A stretch of 64,000 bases of DNA from Haloechinothrix_A salitolerans (GTDB lineage Bacteria > Actinomycetota > Actinomycetes > Mycobacteriales > Pseudonocardiaceae): assembly GCF_039544105.1 (NCBI RefSeq), contig NZ_BAABLA010000024.1; one strand, 5' to 3'. Shown here one piece after another: positions 35,597 to 43,600 of this stretch. Within the stretch, counting starts at the first letter, position 1. Every line of letters begins with the position of its first letter. The notes under the pieces were generated by a model that saw nothing but the letters and a program-made list of their open reading frames with translations, searched no databases and was not told the origin of the DNA. The position numbers were made by a program, and so were the translations under genes.

Positions 35597-36687
35597 GCGG
35601 GCTGCGCGCCGAGCTGCGGCTGCGTCGGGACGGCTTCGCGCTTGACGTCGCGCTGGATGTCCCCGACGGCGAAGTGCTCGCGGTGCTCGGGCCGAACGGG
35701 TCGGGCAAGTCGACGTTGCTTGACTGCCTCGCCGGGTTGCTGCGGCCCGCCGACGCGTCCATATATATAGCGGGCCGTTCGGTGGCGGGGTTGCCGCCGC
35801 CGGAGCGCAGGGTCGGGGTGCTACGGCAGGACCCGCTGCTATTCCCACATTTGAGCGTGCTGGACAACGTCGCGTTCGGACCTCGCTCGCGCGGCAGTGA
35901 CCGGGCGACGGCGCGGGAGGTGGCGCGGCGCTGGCTCACGGAGATCGGCGTGGCGGAGTTCGCCGACCGGCGGCCCTCCCGGCTGTCCGGCGGGCAGGCG
36001 CAGCGGGTCGCGCTCGCGCGAGCTCTCGCGACTGATCCAACGCTGCTGCTGCTCGATGAGCCACTCGCGGCGCTGGACGTCGACGCCGCACCCGCCATGC
36101 GCGCCGCACTGCGGACGGTGCTGCGGCAGCGGCGCGCGGGTCGGGTCGCCGTCGTCGTCACGCACGACCCGCTGGACGCCATCAGCCTCGCGGACCACGT
36201 GCTTGTGCTCGCTGCCGGCCGGGTCGTGGAGCAGGGGCCGACCCGTGAGGTGCTGGCCTCGCCGCGTACCGGGTTCACCGCCCGGATCGCGGGGCTCAAC
36301 CTGGTGGTGGGCGAGGCCACCGCGGATGGTCTTCGCGTCGATGGCCACGCGCTCACCGGGGTGCTGGCCGAGGACGCCGTTCCCGGTGACCCGGCTGTCG
36401 CGGTGTTCCCGCCAAGGGCGGTCTCGGTGTTCCTATCGGACGACGAGCCGCACGGCAGCCCGCGCAACACCGCTCCCGCCACTATCGCCGCGCTGGAGCC
36501 GCACGGCGCCGTGGTGCGGCTGCGCACGCGCGACGACCGGCCCGGCTGGACGTCCGGTATCGCCGCCGATCTCACCCCGGCCGCCGTCGCGGACCTCGCC
36601 CTCGATGTCGGCAGTCAGGTGTTGCTCTCGGTGAAGGCGGCCACGGTCGACGTTCACCCAGCGCTGCGGCGCTCGCCCGCCCCCTGA
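35593..36687 (+). CDS. modC: Molybdate ABC transporter ATP-binding protein
   Basis: A 364-aa ATPase with Walker A 'GPNGSGKST', Q-loop 'LRQDPLLFPHLSVLDNV', signature LSGGQ, Walker B 'LLLLDEP' and the H-loop 'VVTHDP'. From about residue 240 there is a C-terminal TOBE/Mop-like domain that binds molybdate in this family. An AAGGAG site lies before the ATG. A curious AT-rich stretch, TCCATATATATAGC at 35758-35771, encodes Ser-Ile-Tyr-Ile-Ala with two ATA codons, which are very rare in this genome. Confidence 0.92.
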   Translation: MSGLRAELRLRRDGFALDVALDVPDGEVLAVLGPNGSGKSTLLDCLAGLLRPADASIYIAGRSVAGLPPPERRVGVLRQDPLLFPHLSVLDNVAFGPRSRGSDRATAREVARRWLTEIGVAEFADRRPSRLSGGQAQRVALARALATDPTLLLLDEPLAALDVDAAPAMRAALRTVLRQRRAGRVAVVVTHDPLDAISLADHVLVLAAGRVVEQGPTREVLASPRTGFTARIAGLNLVVGEATADGLRVDGHALTGVLAEDAVPGDPAVAVFPPRAVSVFLSDDEPHGSPRNTAPATIAALEPHGAVVRLRTRDDRPGWTSGIAADLTPAAVADLALDVGSQVLLSVKAATVDVHPALRRSPAP

Positions 36688-36725
36688 TCTGCCGCGGGCG
36701 CCGAGGCGGGCATATCGTCTGATGT

Positions 36726-37526
36726 GTGACTGTTGAGCCAGCGACGTACGTGGTGGGCGACGTGCACGGTCATGTCGAGCCGCTGCGTGCCGCACTGCAC
36801 GACGCCGGGCTGGTCGACGCCGCTGGCGACTGGGCGGCTGGCGAGACACACGTGTGGTTCCTCGGTGACTTTGTCGACAGGGGACCGGACGGTATCGGCG
36901 TGATCGATCTGGTCATGCGGCTGGACCGGCAGGCGGCCGAGGCAGGCGGCCAGGTCCAAACGCTGCTCGGCAACCACGAGATCCTGCTGCTCGGCGTGCA
37001 CAAGTTCGGTGACACCGAAGTGCCGTCCGACTACGGCTACCGCAGCTTCGACCGGAGCTGGGCACTCAACGGCGGCCAGCAGTCCGACGTCGACGCGCTG
37101 ACGCCAGAGCACATCGACTGGCTGCTGGCACGCCCCGCGCTCGCCCACGCCGCCGACCACCTGCTGCTGCACTCCGACACGCTGGAGTACTTCGAGTGGG
37201 GTAGCAGCATCGACGACATCAATGACGGCGTGCGCGACGTCCTCGCCGGGGACGACCTCGTGGAGTGGTGGGAGCTCTGGCGGCGGCTGACCACCCGGTA
37301 CGCGTTCCGGGGACCGGATGGTCCCGAGGTGGCCGACCGGGTGCTGGAGCGTCTCGGCGGTAGCCGCATCGTGCACGGCCACAGCGTCATCGCCGACCAG
37401 CTCGGCGTACACCCGATGGACATCGAAGGGCCGCTCGTCTACGCGGGCGGCAAGGTCCTCGGTGTCGACGCCGGTCTGTTCGTCGGCGGTCCGTGTCTTG
37501 TGGTGCCGCTGCCCTGGGAGGGATGA
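36726..37526 (+). CDS. Calcineurin-like metallophosphoesterase (PPP/ApaH-like)
   Basis: A 266-aa phosphoesterase with all PPP metal motifs: 'VVGDVHGHVEPL', 'FLGDFVDRGPDG', 'LLGNHEILLL' and a later 'IVHGHSVIA'. This resembles serine/threonine phosphatases and diadenosine tetraphosphate hydrolases. The substrate cannot be told from sequence. The GTG at 36726 follows a weak ribosome site. It is convergent with the PhzF gene, 10 bp apart. Confidence 0.85.
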   Translation: MTVEPATYVVGDVHGHVEPLRAALHDAGLVDAAGDWAAGETHVWFLGDFVDRGPDGIGVIDLVMRLDRQAAEAGGQVQTLLGNHEILLLGVHKFGDTEVPSDYGYRSFDRSWALNGGQQSDVDALTPEHIDWLLARPALAHAADHLLLHSDTLEYFEWGSSIDDINDGVRDVLAGDDLVEWWELWRRLTTRYAFRGPDGPEVADRVLERLGGSRIVHGHSVIADQLGVHPMDIEGPLVYAGGKVLGVDAGLFVGGPCLVVPLPWEG

Positions 37527-37536
37527 GCAGCATCCC

Positions 37537-38304
37537 TCACACGCACAACTCGCCGCGCGCGATCGTCACCGCCTGCCCGGTGAGGCTCACCCGGTCGCCC
37601 GAGAGCGTCATCCGTACGGTGCCGCCGCGCTCCGACACCTGCCTGCCGGTCAGCTCCCGCTTGCCGAGCCGCCGCGCCCAGTACGGCGCGAGGGTGCAGT
37701 GCGCTGAGCCGGTCACCGGGTCCTCGTCCACCCCGGCGTCTGGGTAGAAACAGCGGCTGATGAAATCGACGCCGTCGACGTCCGACGGGGCGGTGACGAT
37801 CACGCCTCGAGCGGGCAGTTCCGCTAGCGTCGCCTTGGGTCGCACCGCCCGCACCTGCGCCGCGTTCACCGCGACGACCAGCAGGTCAGACACGCCGCGC
37901 TCGACGTGCTCGATGGTGACCCCGCCCAGCGCGTCGACCAGCGTCGGGTCGGCGTCGACCGGGTCGCCGGGGTCGGCAGGGAAGTCCATCTCCACCCAGC
38001 CGTCGCCGGTCGCGGTGCACGTCAGCATGCCGCTGCGGGTCTCGAACGTCCGTGAGTCGCCGAGCACGTGCGCGGTCGCGAGCGTCGCGTGACCGCACAG
38101 GTCGACCTCGGTCGTCGGCGTGAACCACCGTAGCGGGTGCGGTTCGGGCGCGTTGGCCTCGACGAACGCCGTCTCGGAGTGCTTGAGTTCCGCCGCGACG
38201 GACTGCATCCAGTCCTCGTCGGCTGGCGCGTCCAGCAGTACGACCCCGGCGGGGTTGCCCGAGAACGGCGTGTTGGTGAAGGCATCGACGATATACATCC
38301 GCAT
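37537..38304 (-). CDS. PhzF-family isomerase-like protein
   Basis: A 255-aa PhzF-fold protein. It shows 'VDAFTNTPFSGNPAGVVLL', the catalytic-site region 'AAELKHSETAFVE', 'RWFTPTTEVDLCGHATLATAHVL' and 'DEDPVTGSAHCTLAPYW', all hallmarks of the family. Most members are isomerases of unknown substrate; the phenazine role is limited to true PhzF, and no phenazine genes are present here. ATG at 38304 (MRMYIVDAF) fits homologues; an in-frame ATG 12 nt earlier is possible. Confidence 0.9.
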   Translation of the reverse strand: MRMYIVDAFTNTPFSGNPAGVVLLDAPADEDWMQSVAAELKHSETAFVEANAPEPHPLRWFTPTTEVDLCGHATLATAHVLGDSRTFETRSGMLTCTATGDGWVEMDFPADPGDPVDADPTLVDALGGVTIEHVERGVSDLLVVAVNAAQVRAVRPKATLAELPARGVIVTAPSDVDGVDFISRCFYPDAGVDEDPVTGSAHCTLAPYWARRLGKRELTGRQVSERGGTVRMTLSGDRVSLTGQAVTIARGELCV

Positions 38305-38348
38305 GGACCCGATCATGCCCGTATCGCGCGCGGTTACGCTCGACGGTC

Positions 38349-38966
38349 GTGAGCTTGTGCGTCGGATTCGATCTGGACATGACGTTGATCGACCCCAGGG
38401 ACGGGATGGTTGAGATCATTGACGCGTTGGCGACCGATACCGGCCTCCCGCTGGACTCGGCGGGGTTCGCCGCGCGACTCGGCCCGCCGCTCGCGATCGG
38501 GTTACGCGACGCGGGTGCGCCGGAGGATCGGATTCCCGAGCTGGTGCCCCGATTCCGGCAGTTGTACCCGGACGTCGTCGTGCCAGGGACTCGGCCGATG
38601 CCGGGTGCGCTCGCGGCGATCGCGGCCGTGCGGGAGGCGGGCGGCGCGGTGATCGTCGTCACCGGTAAGTACCAGCCCAGTGCCGAGCTGCACCTGCGTG
38701 CGCTCGGCGTCGAGGTGGACGCCGTGATCGGGGAGCTGTTCTCGGACACCAAAGCCACCGCGCTTGTCGACTACGGTGTGTCGGTCTACGTCGGTGACCA
38801 CGTCGGGGACGTGCGGGGAGCGCGGCGGGCGGGCGCGGTGTCCGTCGCGGTGGCGAGTGGACCTTGCGGTGCCGATGAACTGGCCAACGCGGGCGCGGAC
38901 GTCGTGCTGACCAGCCTCGATGACTTCCCTGCCTGGCTCAGTGAGCACCGTGCCGTCACACGCTAG
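38349..38966 (+). CDS. HAD-superfamily hydrolase
   Basis: A 205-aa HAD phosphatase. Motif I is 'GFDLDMTLID' with the nucleophile Asp, motif II 'VIVVTGKY', a lysine in 'FSDTKATAL', and motif IV 'VYVGDHVGDVRGARRAG'. It resembles phosphoglycolate phosphatase-type enzymes, but the substrate is unknown. The GTG at 38349 is 44 bp from the divergent PhzF gene. Confidence 0.87.
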   Translation: MSLCVGFDLDMTLIDPRDGMVEIIDALATDTGLPLDSAGFAARLGPPLAIGLRDAGAPEDRIPELVPRFRQLYPDVVVPGTRPMPGALAAIAAVREAGGAVIVVTGKYQPSAELHLRALGVEVDAVIGELFSDTKATALVDYGVSVYVGDHVGDVRGARRAGAVSVAVASGPCGADELANAGADVVLTSLDDFPAWLSEHRAVTR

Positions 38967-39061
38967 TTCACTCGATCAGGTATGAGGTGTCACGGTGGCG
39001 CAATGCGGCGCGAATTTCCTCGTATACCTCACGGCTGCATCGACACAGGCGCGCACGTATG

Positions 39062-39077
39062 GTAGCCAAATGGCTAC
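39062..39077. promoter_or_regulatory. Short inverted repeat upstream of the acidic DUF742 gene
   Basis: GTAGCCAAATGGCTAC has perfect 7-bp arms around AA. It lies about 50 bp before the start of the DUF742 gene and may be an operator. Nothing else is recognised in the 158-bp gap. Confidence 0.4.
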
Positions 39078-39124
39078 GCTCATCCGATCGGGCGTACTCA
39101 TTGACCACACAGGAGGGTGACGCG

Positions 39125-40357
39125 GTGAGTCCACGAGGCGGATCGTCCCGGCGTGGGCGCCGCCGCGAACGCGGCACTGGCGCACGAGCCCCCTCGACGA
39201 AGAAGATGATCAAGAACACGACCGTCGCCGAGGACACCGATGTCGTGTCCGACGTTCCGGACGCTGTGTCTGACACTCCGGACGGTGAGTTGAGCATTGG
39301 CGACACTCCCGAATCTGAGGGCGCGGACAAGCGCGAGGAGGCCGATGCGGCGACTTCGGCTGCCATTGAGGACGCCGCCGCCCACGCCGATTTCATCGCG
39401 CAGTTCCCGTCGACCGATCCCGATGCCGTAGACGGCGACTTCTCCGCGACGGATGCTCACACCCAAGTCGAAGTCACAGGGGCCGACGACAACACCACAG
39501 TCACAGGGATCGATGACGACAGCGATGCGGCTGCCGTAGCAACGACGGACGCCACGGACATCGCACAACCCGCTGAGCTGTCCGAGCACGCCGAGGCGGC
39601 TCCTGGTGAGGACGCACAAGGTCCCGTAGATGATCCGTTTGGTGGTGGTGCCGACGACGAGTCGGACGTCCACCGCGATGACGTTGTCGAACTGGTGGGC
39701 GCGGCGCCAGCGGCCACCCTCGACGACGAGACACCGGCGGCCGACGCCGAAGCTGACGCCGAACCCGAAGCCAAGTCCGACACCGAGGCAGATGCTGAGG
39801 CAGACACCGGGACCGAGGCGGATGCCAGTGACGCGACGCCCGTCACCGATGACGGCGACAGTGTCGCGCGGGACGACGTCGCCACGGTCCCCGAACCGGT
39901 GCCGGAATCGGCCCCCGAATCGGCCCCGGAACCGGCAGCCCTTGACCAGGACGTCGACGGCACCGACGACCCGGACGAGTCCCTCGACGACACGCTCGAC
40001 ACGGACTTCGACGACGAGGACGCCAGCTCCTGGGTACGGCCCTACGTCTGGACCGGCGGGCGTACCGAGACATCGCTCGACTTCGCCGTCGAGACCCTGG
40101 TCAGTGCTCGCCAGCAGGTCACTGGCACGGAGGACGCGCTGCGGGACGAGCATCGCAGGGTGCTGGAGTTGTGTGAGCAACCGCGCTCGGTCACCGAGAT
40201 CGCCGCGCTGCTGTCGGTGCCACTCGGCGTCGCTAAGACGTTGCTCGGGGCGATGGTGGAGGAAGACCTCGTCGTCGTGCACCGCGCCGGCGGGTCGGCG
40301 GCGGGACCCGATCTCGCGCTCATGGAACGGGTCTTACGGGGGCTCAAGAAGCTTTAG
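39125..40357 (+). CDS. Orphan DUF742 (CvnC-like) protein with long acidic N-terminal region
   Basis: A 410-aa protein in three parts. First is a basic start (SPRGGSSRRGRRRERGTGAR). Next is a disordered region of about 260 residues extremely rich in Asp, Glu, Ala and Thr. The DUF742 domain is at the C-terminus, with 'VRPYVWTGGRTETSLDF' (the same RPY-x-x-T-x-GRT signature as the conservon DUF742 protein at 24.5 kb) and 'LCEQPRSVTEIAALLSVPLGVAKTLLGAMVEEDLVVVH'. GTG at 39125 follows AGGAGG with 8-nt spacing. No kinase, roadblock or GTPase gene lies next to it. Function unknown; perhaps an interaction hub for conservon systems. Confidence 0.82.
   Translation: MSPRGGSSRRGRRRERGTGARAPSTKKMIKNTTVAEDTDVVSDVPDAVSDTPDGELSIGDTPESEGADKREEADAATSAAIEDAAAHADFIAQFPSTDPDAVDGDFSATDAHTQVEVTGADDNTTVTGIDDDSDAAAVATTDATDIAQPAELSEHAEAAPGEDAQGPVDDPFGGGADDESDVHRDDVVELVGAAPAATLDDETPAADAEADAEPEAKSDTEADAEADTGTEADASDATPVTDDGDSVARDDVATVPEPVPESAPESAPEPAALDQDVDGTDDPDESLDDTLDTDFDDEDASSWVRPYVWTGGRTETSLDFAVETLVSARQQVTGTEDALRDEHRRVLELCEQPRSVTEIAALLSVPLGVAKTLLGAMVEEDLVVVHRAGGSAAGPDLALMERVLRGLKKL
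39244..39285 (+). repeat. 21-bp tandem repeat, copy C (two units, in frame in coding sequence)
   Basis: Units at 39244-39264 and 39265-39285 read (C/T)GTGTC(C/T)GAC(G/A)(T/C)TCCGGACG(C/G). They are in frame in the DUF742 gene and encode VSDVPDAVSDTPD. They belong to the same family as the intergenic copies at 6.8 and 7.9 kb. Confidence 0.82.
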
Positions 40358-40396
40358 CGGGAACAGCGGTTTGTAACACCGCGGGATTCGGGAACG

Positions 40397-40606
40397 TTAA
40401 TCCGAGCGGGCTTCCCGCCACAGCAGTACGAGCCCGGCGGCGAACCCCAGCGATGTGAAACCGACCGATCCCATGGTCAACCACACCGGGATGGCGCGCT
40501 CGCCGAGCGCGTACAGGGCCAGCACGACGAGGATGCCGGTAATGCCGATGGCGAAGCACCCAACCGTGAGATGTAGTGGACTCACGGAAAACTGTCGTAG
40601 GGGCAT
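40397..40606 (-). CDS. Small two-helix membrane protein
   Basis: A 69-aa protein with two transmembrane stretches, 'LTVGCFAIGITGILVVLALYAL' and 'VWLTMGSVGFTSLGFAAGLVLLW'. It is divergent from the cold-shock gene. GGAAGG lies 5 nt before the ATG at 40606. No domain is recognised. A membrane protein gene sits in the same place in mycobacteria. Confidence 0.7.
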   Translation of the reverse strand: MPLRQFSVSPLHLTVGCFAIGITGILVVLALYALGERAIPVWLTMGSVGFTSLGFAAGLVLLWREARSD

Positions 40607-40721
40607 GGGAGCCTTCCATGGACGACTGAACACGGCAGTGAGGCTAACGTCGATGACGCGCCAAGCGACTACCGAGAATACCGTGAGCGTCGCGTAACGA
40701 ACGAGGCTACGCTGTAACCAG

Positions 40722-40753
40722 ACGCGCGTCGGTGGACGGACACCGAGGCGCGT
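40722..40753 (+). promoter_or_regulatory. Hairpin in the cold-shock gene leader
   Basis: ACGCGC-G-TCGGTG (40722-40734) pairs with CACCGA-G-GCGCGT (40741-40753) around a 6-nt loop, giving 12 bp with one central mismatch. It lies 58 nt before the csp start, within the likely 5' untranslated region, where it could influence transcript stability or temperature response. Confidence 0.45.
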
Positions 40754-40810
40754 TAGTCGTGAGGGTGGAAACTCGCGGCGGGCAAGCAGAGCGAAGGAAT
40801 GGTGAGTGCG

Positions 40811-41197
40811 GTGCCGACCGGCAGGGTCAAGTGGTACGACGCGGAGAAGGGCTTCGGGTTCGTTTCACAGGATGATGGCGAGGACGTCTACATCCGCAAG
40901 TCCGCATTGCCGCAAGGCGTTGACGCGCTGAAGTCCGGTCAGCGGCTGGAGTTCGGCGTCGCCGACGGCAGGCGCGGCCCGCAGGCGCTCTCGGTGCGGT
41001 TGCTCGACCCGCCGCCGTCCGTGGCGGAAGCGCGTCGCCGCCCAGCCGAGCAGCTACACGGCATGGTCGAGGACATGATCAAACTGCTTGAGGCGCGCGT
41101 GCAGCCGGAGCTGCGCAAGGGCCGCTATCCCGACCGCAAGCACGGCAAGAGCATCGCGGAGGTACTGCGCGCGGTCGCCCGCGACCTGGACCCGTAA
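40811..41197 (+). CDS. Cold-shock protein with C-terminal extension
   Basis: A 128-aa protein. The first 65 residues are an OB-fold cold-shock domain with RNP1 'KGFGFVSQ' and RNP2-like 'DVYIRKSAL'. The C-terminal half ('QLHGMVEDMIKLLEARVQPELRKGRYPDRKHG') matches the long CspB-type proteins of actinobacteria. Nucleic-acid chaperone role is expected. GTG at 40811 corresponds to the homologous 'MPTGRVKWYD' start; an ATG at 40799 adds four residues but is too close to the GAAGGA site. Confidence 0.88.
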   Translation: MPTGRVKWYDAEKGFGFVSQDDGEDVYIRKSALPQGVDALKSGQRLEFGVADGRRGPQALSVRLLDPPPSVAEARRRPAEQLHGMVEDMIKLLEARVQPELRKGRYPDRKHGKSIAEVLRAVARDLDP

Positions 41198-41257
41198 GCC
41201 GACGCCGTAAGCCGCGGCCGGAGGAAAGCCACGCGGACGTCCCGGGGACGGGCGTCG

Positions 41258-41764
41258 CTACCGCGCTTCGAGCTGGAGGCTCCACCAGCCTCGTGCGAGT
41301 AACTGCGGGTTGCCCTCGGCGTCCGTGATCGGCTTGCCATCCGTGCCGCCCGCGTAGGCGCCACCGAGCTGCAGCACCTCGACGACGAGCAACCGTTCGC
41401 CGGGGTTGGCCGGCCGCGCGGTGTAGGCGTGCGACTCACCTGGTGCGAAGAATTCCTGGCGTACCGGCAGTGGCGTGCCGTCCGCCGAGAGGCCTTGGAC
41501 GTTGACCAGCCATGGGGTCTCCGCGATCTCGGCGGGTACCGAGATCTGCACCGGCTCGCCGGGTCGGATCGGGAGCGTCGCCCGCGCGTCCGGTGTCGCG
41601 TCGCAGTCGTTGATCAGCACGTCGCAGTACTTCAGCGGCGCGACGCGGGTGTGTTCGCCGTCAGCGTAGATCGACACCTCGGGCGGTCCCGCGTCGGCGC
41701 AGGACGTCGTGATGAGCGCGAGCGCGCCGAGCAGCACGCCAAGCGCGGTCTTCCTGGCTGACAT
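41258..41764 (-). CDS. DUF2771 exported protein
   Basis: A 168-aa secreted or lipid-anchored protein. An N-terminal signal helix 'TALGVLLGALALITTSC' ends in a weak lipobox (TTSC), and the mature part resembles DUF2771 ('YCDVLINDC', 'PGEPVQISVPAEIAETPWLVN'). Function is unknown. The ATG is 2 nt after the stop of the upstream MFS gene, so the two are co-translated. The same pair occurs in mycobacteria. Confidence 0.82.
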   Translation of the reverse strand: MSARKTALGVLLGALALITTSCADAGPPEVSIYADGEHTRVAPLKYCDVLINDCDATPDARATLPIRPGEPVQISVPAEIAETPWLVNVQGLSADGTPLPVRQEFFAPGESHAYTARPANPGERLLVVEVLQLGGAYAGGTDGKPITDAEGNPQLLARGWWSLQLEAR

Positions 41765-41766
41765 GA

Positions 41767-43548
41767 TCACCTGTTCCGCTCGGGACCGCGCCGCGTGCGC
41801 GTGCGGCGCGGGACACCCGCCTGTGCCCGCTGCCCGAACCGCCGGAACGTGTCAGTGCTCGGCAGTAGGGAATAGCCACGCTGCACGAGCGCCGTCTGGG
41901 TCAAACCGAGCGCGAGCAGCAGCGACACGACGAGAAATCCGATCCAGTATGTCGGCGGCAGTAGCAGGCCGATCGCGCCGCCGGAGCACCATGCGAGCTG
42001 CAACACAGTTTCCGAGCGACCGAACGCCGACGCGCGGGACTGCTCGGGGAGGTCGTGCTGGATCACGGCGTCCAGGCTGATCTTGGCGAGCGCGCTGGCG
42101 GTCGCCCCGGCGAGCCCGACTATCGCCGCCGTCGGTATGCCAGGAAGGATCGTGGCGAGCACCGTGGAGGCAACGGCTGCGCTCAACGCGCCGATGATCA
42201 CCTGGTCCGGTCGGCCGAGGTGGAGCCGAGACCCGATGGCGTTGCCGAGGAAGCCACCGAGACCCGCCGCGCCGCCGATGATGCCGAGCAGCAGCAACTG
42301 AATGAACGGTCCCTTGTCGTTCACCTCGGCGTCCGCCTTCACCGCGAACGCCGCGAACAGCATCAGGAACCCGGTCAGCAGCCGGACCGTGCCGTTGCCC
42401 CACAAGGCGAGCGTGACGCCGCGCCCGATGTGCTGTTTCGGGCGTTTCCGTAGTGGGCGAGTGTGCAGTGTCGCGGGGATCTCGCCCTCGGTGCGCTCCA
42501 CCCAACTTGGGATGCGCATGGCCTGCACCGCACCGACACCAGATATCGCGGCGGCGAACACGAGCGCCCCTGGCGAATCGGCCAGCCAGCTGAACAGGCT
42601 CGCGAACGCCCCGCCGACACCGGCGGCCGCCAGCCCGAACACGGTTAGCCGCGCGTTGGTCTTGGACAGCGTGATGTCGGGCGGCACCACTCGCGGCGTC
42701 ACCGCGGACTTCAGCACCATGAACGACTTCGAGAGCACCATCTTGCCCAGCGCGGCCGGATACAACGCCCAGGTGTCGAAGTAGACGGCGATGATCACGC
42801 ACATCAACGCCTGGCCCGCCGATGCCGCCGCCATCGCCAGCCTGCGACCCCGCTGGATCCGGTCGAGCGCGGGCCCGATCAGCGGCGCGATCAGGGCGAA
42901 CGGCGCGAGGGTGACCAGCAGGTACAGCGCGACCTTGCCTCGGCTCTCCGCGCTGGCCGCTGAGAAGAACAGGGTGTTCGCCAGGGCGACGGCGAGCGCG
43001 GCGTCGCTGGCGTAATTGATCATCAGGGCGTAGCTGAGGGAGGTCAGCCCGGACTTGTCGGCGCCGTCGGCCTTGTGCACGCGGTGGAAGGCGTCCACCG
43101 CGCGTCCCGACAGCTCCTTGCCGCGTAGCGCCGCGACCCTGGTCACCGTGAGCTTCTTCGGTACCCGCTGGCCCGGTGGCGGGGGCTCGGTGTCGGATGG
43201 GCCTGGTTCGGTTTCCGGTATTGGCGGGCGTTGCGCGCGCCACGCGCCCGGTCGGCGGACGTGGCCGTCGGTGCCGTAGCGGTCGAAGCCGCGCGCCCCG
43301 GGTTCGGCCGGCGCGCCTCGGGGACGCGGCGGCGCCTGCTCCCGACGCACCTCGACGGTGTGGGCTTCGTCGGCGGTTACCTTGCGCTGGGGCTCGTGCC
43401 GTTCTGAGGTGGCGCGACCCCCGCGAGGCGGGGGCGGGGTGTCATCCCGCTCGGGAACCCATTTTCTGGTCGGCTTCCTGCCAGCGCGACGCGACCGGTC
43501 ACCGTAATGTGGCGAGCCGGACCTGTCATCCGAACCGGAACCGATCAC
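41767..43548 (-). CDS. MFS transporter with long hydrophilic N-terminus
   Basis: A major facilitator superfamily protein of 593 aa. The first 150 residues are charged and Pro/Arg-rich, without membrane segments. About 12 transmembrane helices follow, including 'FALIAPLIGPALDRIQRGRRLAMA', which carries the MFS loop 2-3 type motif. Substrate unknown. It is the conserved partner of the DUF2771 gene in actinobacteria, so it is not a dedicated exporter for the siderophore cluster 25 kb away. Confidence 0.85.
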   Translation of the reverse strand: MIGSGSDDRSGSPHYGDRSRRAGRKPTRKWVPERDDTPPPPRGGRATSERHEPQRKVTADEAHTVEVRREQAPPRPRGAPAEPGARGFDRYGTDGHVRRPGAWRAQRPPIPETEPGPSDTEPPPPGQRVPKKLTVTRVAALRGKELSGRAVDAFHRVHKADGADKSGLTSLSYALMINYASDAALAVALANTLFFSAASAESRGKVALYLLVTLAPFALIAPLIGPALDRIQRGRRLAMAAASAGQALMCVIIAVYFDTWALYPAALGKMVLSKSFMVLKSAVTPRVVPPDITLSKTNARLTVFGLAAAGVGGAFASLFSWLADSPGALVFAAAISGVGAVQAMRIPSWVERTEGEIPATLHTRPLRKRPKQHIGRGVTLALWGNGTVRLLTGFLMLFAAFAVKADAEVNDKGPFIQLLLLGIIGGAAGLGGFLGNAIGSRLHLGRPDQVIIGALSAAVASTVLATILPGIPTAAIVGLAGATASALAKISLDAVIQHDLPEQSRASAFGRSETVLQLAWCSGGAIGLLLPPTYWIGFLVVSLLLALGLTQTALVQRGYSLLPSTDTFRRFGQRAQAGVPRRTRTRRGPERNR

Positions 43549-43600
43549 TCCTCAATCCTGCCCTACGGGAGCTTGCCTCGGGCGCACCGGTCGCGGCACG

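Noticed and set aside
37537..38304. PhzF as a sign of phenazine biosynthesis
   Set aside because: No other phz genes are present. PhzF-fold proteins of unknown function are widespread.
41767..43548. MFS protein as the missing siderophore exporter
   Set aside because: It is 25 kb away, has no iron box, and is paired with DUF2771 as in actinobacteria that lack this siderophore cluster.
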